Below are positions 5,415 to 7,168 of a stretch of 7,168 nucleotides of DNA, piece by piece. The position numbers and the translations under genes were made by a program. The notes below the pieces were generated by a model. The model was not told the origin of the DNA, did no database searches, and saw only the letters and a list, made by a program, of their open reading frames with translations. Positions within the stretch are counted from its first letter, which is position 1. Each line of letters begins with the position of its first letter. This DNA is from Butyrivibrio sp. (GTDB lineage: Bacteria > Bacillota_A > Clostridia > Lachnospirales > Lachnospiraceae). The stretch is taken from positions 1 through 7,168 of the forward strand of contig JAGOGF010000124.1 in NCBI GenBank assembly GCA_017996845.1. The letters run 5' to 3'.

Positions 5415-6425
5415 TCAGAACTTTCCAGCCTTGGCAGCCTCTTCGATTGAAACAGCCAGAGAAACGGTTGCGCCAACCATCGGGTTGTTGCCCATACCGA
5501 TCAGACCCATCATTTCTACATGAGCCGGAACAGATGAGGAACCTGCAAACTGTGCATCGGAATGCATACGGCCAAGTGTATCGGTAAAGCCGTAAGAAGC
5601 CGGGCCTGCAGCCATGTTATCAGGATGAAGGGTACGACCTGTGCCGCCGCCTGATGCTACTGAGAAATACTTCTTGCCAGCTTCGAGTCTTTCCTTCTTG
5701 TAAGTACCTGCTACCGGGTGCTGGAAACGTGTCGGGTTGGTTGAGTTACCGGTAATGGAAACGTCAACATTCTCGTGCCACATAATGGAAACGCCTTCTG
5801 TAACATCATTTGCGCCATAGCACTTAACTTTTGCTCTGTCGCCTGTGCTGTAAGGAACTTCCTTAACGATCTTAACCTTGCCTGTGTAATAATCCATCTC
5901 TGTCTCAACGAATGTGAATCCGTTAATACGGGAGATGACCTGTGCTGCATCTTTTCCAAGACCGTTCAGAATAACACGAAGAGGTTTCTGACGAACTTTG
6001 TTAGCCTTTGTAGCGATACCAATCGCGCCTTCAGCTGCTGCAAAAGACTCATGTCCTGCAAGGAATGCAAAACATTCTGTCTCTTCTTCCAGAAGCATCT
6101 TACCAAGGTTACCATGTCCCAGACCAACCTTACGCTGATCTGCTACAGAACCGGGGATACAGAAACTCTGCAGTCCTTCTCCGATTGCTGCTGCTGCATC
6201 AGCAGCTCTGTGACAGCCCTTCTTAATAGCAATTGCTGCACCTACTGTATATGCCCAGCAGGCATTTTCAAAGCAGATAGGCTGAACACCCTTAACAAGA
6301 TCATATACATTCAGGCCGGCATCATCAGTGATCTTCTTAGCTTCTTCGATGGAAGAAATGCCATAGCTCTGAAGTACTTCATTGATTTTATCAATACGTC
6401 TTTCATAAGATTCAAATAAAGCCAT
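5415..6425 (-). CDS. GGGtGRT family protein (function unknown)
   Basis: This 336-residue protein belongs to the family named for its conserved GGGtGRT motif, here GGGTGRT at 259-265 within a conserved stretch that runs on to LHPDNMAAGPASYGFTDT (266-283), LGRMHSDAQFAG (284-295) and PMVGATVSLAVSIEEAAK (315-332). Other likely conserved parts are GHGNLGKMLLEEETECFAFLAGHESFAAAEGAIGIA (103-138) and FVETEMDYYTGKVKIV (172-187). Cysteines are at 51, 56, 71, 89, 118 and 202. No signal peptide or clear membrane segment is seen, so it is probably cytoplasmic. AAGGAGG lies 8 nt before the ATG. It follows the iron-sulfur scaffold gene after only 18 nt, suggesting shared transcription and a linked role in iron-sulfur or another metallocofactor pathway. 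That role is an inference; I know of no established reaction for the family. Confidence 0.9.
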   Translation of the reverse strand: MALFESYERRIDKINEVLQSYGISSIEEAKKITDDAGLNVYDLVKGVQPICFENACWAYTVGAAIAIKKGCHRAADAAAAIGEGLQSFCIPGSVADQRKVGLGHGNLGKMLLEEETECFAFLAGHESFAAAEGAIGIATKANKVRQKPLRVILNGLGKDAAQVISRINGFTFVETEMDYYTGKVKIVKEVPYSTGDRAKVKCYGANDVTEGVSIMWHENVDVSITGNSTNPTRFQHPVAGTYKKERLEAGKKYFSVASGGGTGRTLHPDNMAAGPASYGFTDTLGRMHSDAQFAGSSSVPAHVEMMGLIGMGNNPMVGATVSLAVSIEEAAKAGKF

Positions 6426-6443
6426 TATTTTTTCCTCCTTCGA

Positions 6444-7136
6444 TTATTCTTTTCTCGGATCAATAAATTTGACAGCATCAGCAACACGGCCATACTGACC
6501 CTTTGCCTTCTCATAAGCGTCTGCCGGAGCATCACCCTTTTTGATGAAATCCATCATCTTACCAAAGTTGATGAACTTATATCCGATGATATTATCCTCT
6601 GCATCAAGTGCCAGATCAGTCATATAACCATCTGTCATTTCAAGATATCTGGGACCCTTTTCAAGTGTACTGTAAATCGTACCAACCTGAGAACGAAGAC
6701 CCTTACCAAGATCTTCAAGCCCTGCACCAACAGCAAGACCACCTTCTGAAAATGCTGACTGGGAACGACCATAAACGATCTGAAGGAACAGTTCTCTCAT
6801 GGCTGTATTAATAGCATCGCATACAAGGTCGGTGTTCAGTGCTTCCATAACTGTAAGTCCAGGAAGAACCTCTCCTGCCATTGCTGCTGACTGTGTCATA
6901 CCGGAGCAGCCGATTGTCTCAACAAGCGCTTCCTGAATAATACCTTCTTTAACATTCAGAGAAAGCTTGCAGGCACCCTGCTGCGGAGCGCACCAGCCTA
7001 CGCCGTGTGTAAATCCGGAAATATCTTTAATTTCTCTTGCTTTTACCCATTTTGCTTCTTCAGGAATCGGAGCGCATCCGTGATGCACATCCTGATGAAC
7101 CTTGCACATATCTTCGACTTCTTTTGTGTAAATCAT
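6444..7136 (-). CDS. IscU/NifU-like iron-sulfur cluster assembly scaffold protein
   Basis: This 230-residue protein resembles the U-type scaffold family on which Fe-S clusters are built and passed on. Cys49 and Cys56 lie in VGWCAPQQGACKLSL. ETIGCSGMTQSAAMAGEVLPG (73-93) with Cys77 matches the scaffold pattern GC...SA...E...G, and Cys106 follows in NTDLVCDAINTAM. Cys49 or Cys56, Cys77 and Cys106 are candidate cluster ligands. It is longer than classical IscU (~130 residues): a His/Cys-bearing N-terminus (C11, H14, H18, H19, C21) and a C-terminal ~100 residues (about 130-230) are extra, so it is a divergent subclass, not housekeeping SufU. AAAGGAG lies 7 nt before the ATG at 7136. It heads a probable operon with the GGGtGRT gene. 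No cysteine desulfurase gene is in view. Confidence 0.87.
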   Translation of the reverse strand: MIYTKEVEDMCKVHQDVHHGCAPIPEEAKWVKAREIKDISGFTHGVGWCAPQQGACKLSLNVKEGIIQEALVETIGCSGMTQSAAMAGEVLPGLTVMEALNTDLVCDAINTAMRELFLQIVYGRSQSAFSEGGLAVGAGLEDLGKGLRSQVGTIYSTLEKGPRYLEMTDGYMTDLALDAEDNIIGYKFINFGKMMDFIKKGDAPADAYEKAKGQYGRVADAVKFIDPRKE

Positions 7137-7153
7137 GTGAAATCTCCTTTCGT

Positions 7154-7159
7154 ATTATA
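7154..7159 (-). promoter_or_regulatory. Possible -10 box upstream of the scaffold gene
   Basis: A perfect TATAAT lies 17 nt upstream of the start codon on the minus strand. If used, transcription would start at or inside the ribosome binding site (7144-7150), which argues against it. The matching -35 would be outside the window, so it cannot be tested here. Confidence 0.2.
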
Positions 7160-7168
7160 AAGTAGTGC

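Noticed and set aside
5775..6419. Plus-strand 214-codon Cys-rich open frame
   Set aside because: It lies entirely opposite the GGGtGRT gene, whose minus-strand frame has a strong ribosome binding site and family motifs. No ribosome binding site or recognisable domain supports the plus frame.

Overview
The window looks like chromosomal DNA of a low-to-moderate GC anaerobic Firmicute, most likely class Clostridia and plausibly Lachnospiraceae. This rests on strong AGGAGG ribosome binding sites, an F-type ATP synthase operon, a flavin reductase-rubredoxin protein typical of anaerobes, and a GGGtGRT/scaffold gene pair I associate with Clostridia. The taxonomic placement is an inference. All eight genes are on the minus strand, so transcription runs from high to low coordinates.

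Right end (7168 to about 5280): a two-gene operon encodes an IscU/NifU-like iron-sulfur scaffold protein and a GGGtGRT-family protein, 18 nt apart. It ends at a long A/T-flanked bidirectional terminator. The biochemical role of this pair is, to my knowledge, unknown.

Middle (about 5270 to 4398): a single-gene unit encodes a flavin reductase-like domain fused to a short rubredoxin domain (Hrb-like electron carrier). It has its own promoter, a 16-bp inverted repeat lying across that promoter like an operator, and a clear intrinsic terminator.

Next (about 4313 to 2611): a promoter with an extended -10 drives an unrecognised 66-residue Cys-containing protein and a MATE-family efflux transporter that starts at TTG.

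Left end (2484 to 1): the start of the ATP synthase operon runs atpB (a), atpE (c), atpF (b), atpA (alpha, cut by the window edge). No separate atpH (delta) gene sits between atpF and atpA. Instead, the frame that starts by ATGA overlap with the atpF stop encodes about 95 extra residues before a normal alpha subunit, and these closely resemble the C-terminal, b-binding domain of delta. I read this as a delta(C-terminal domain)-alpha fusion with the delta N-terminal domain missing, and it is the most unusual feature here. The c subunit lacks the usual Na+-site residues, so H+ coupling is more likely. Short stem-loops lie in the atpB leader, the atpB-atpE spacer and the atpE-atpF spacer.
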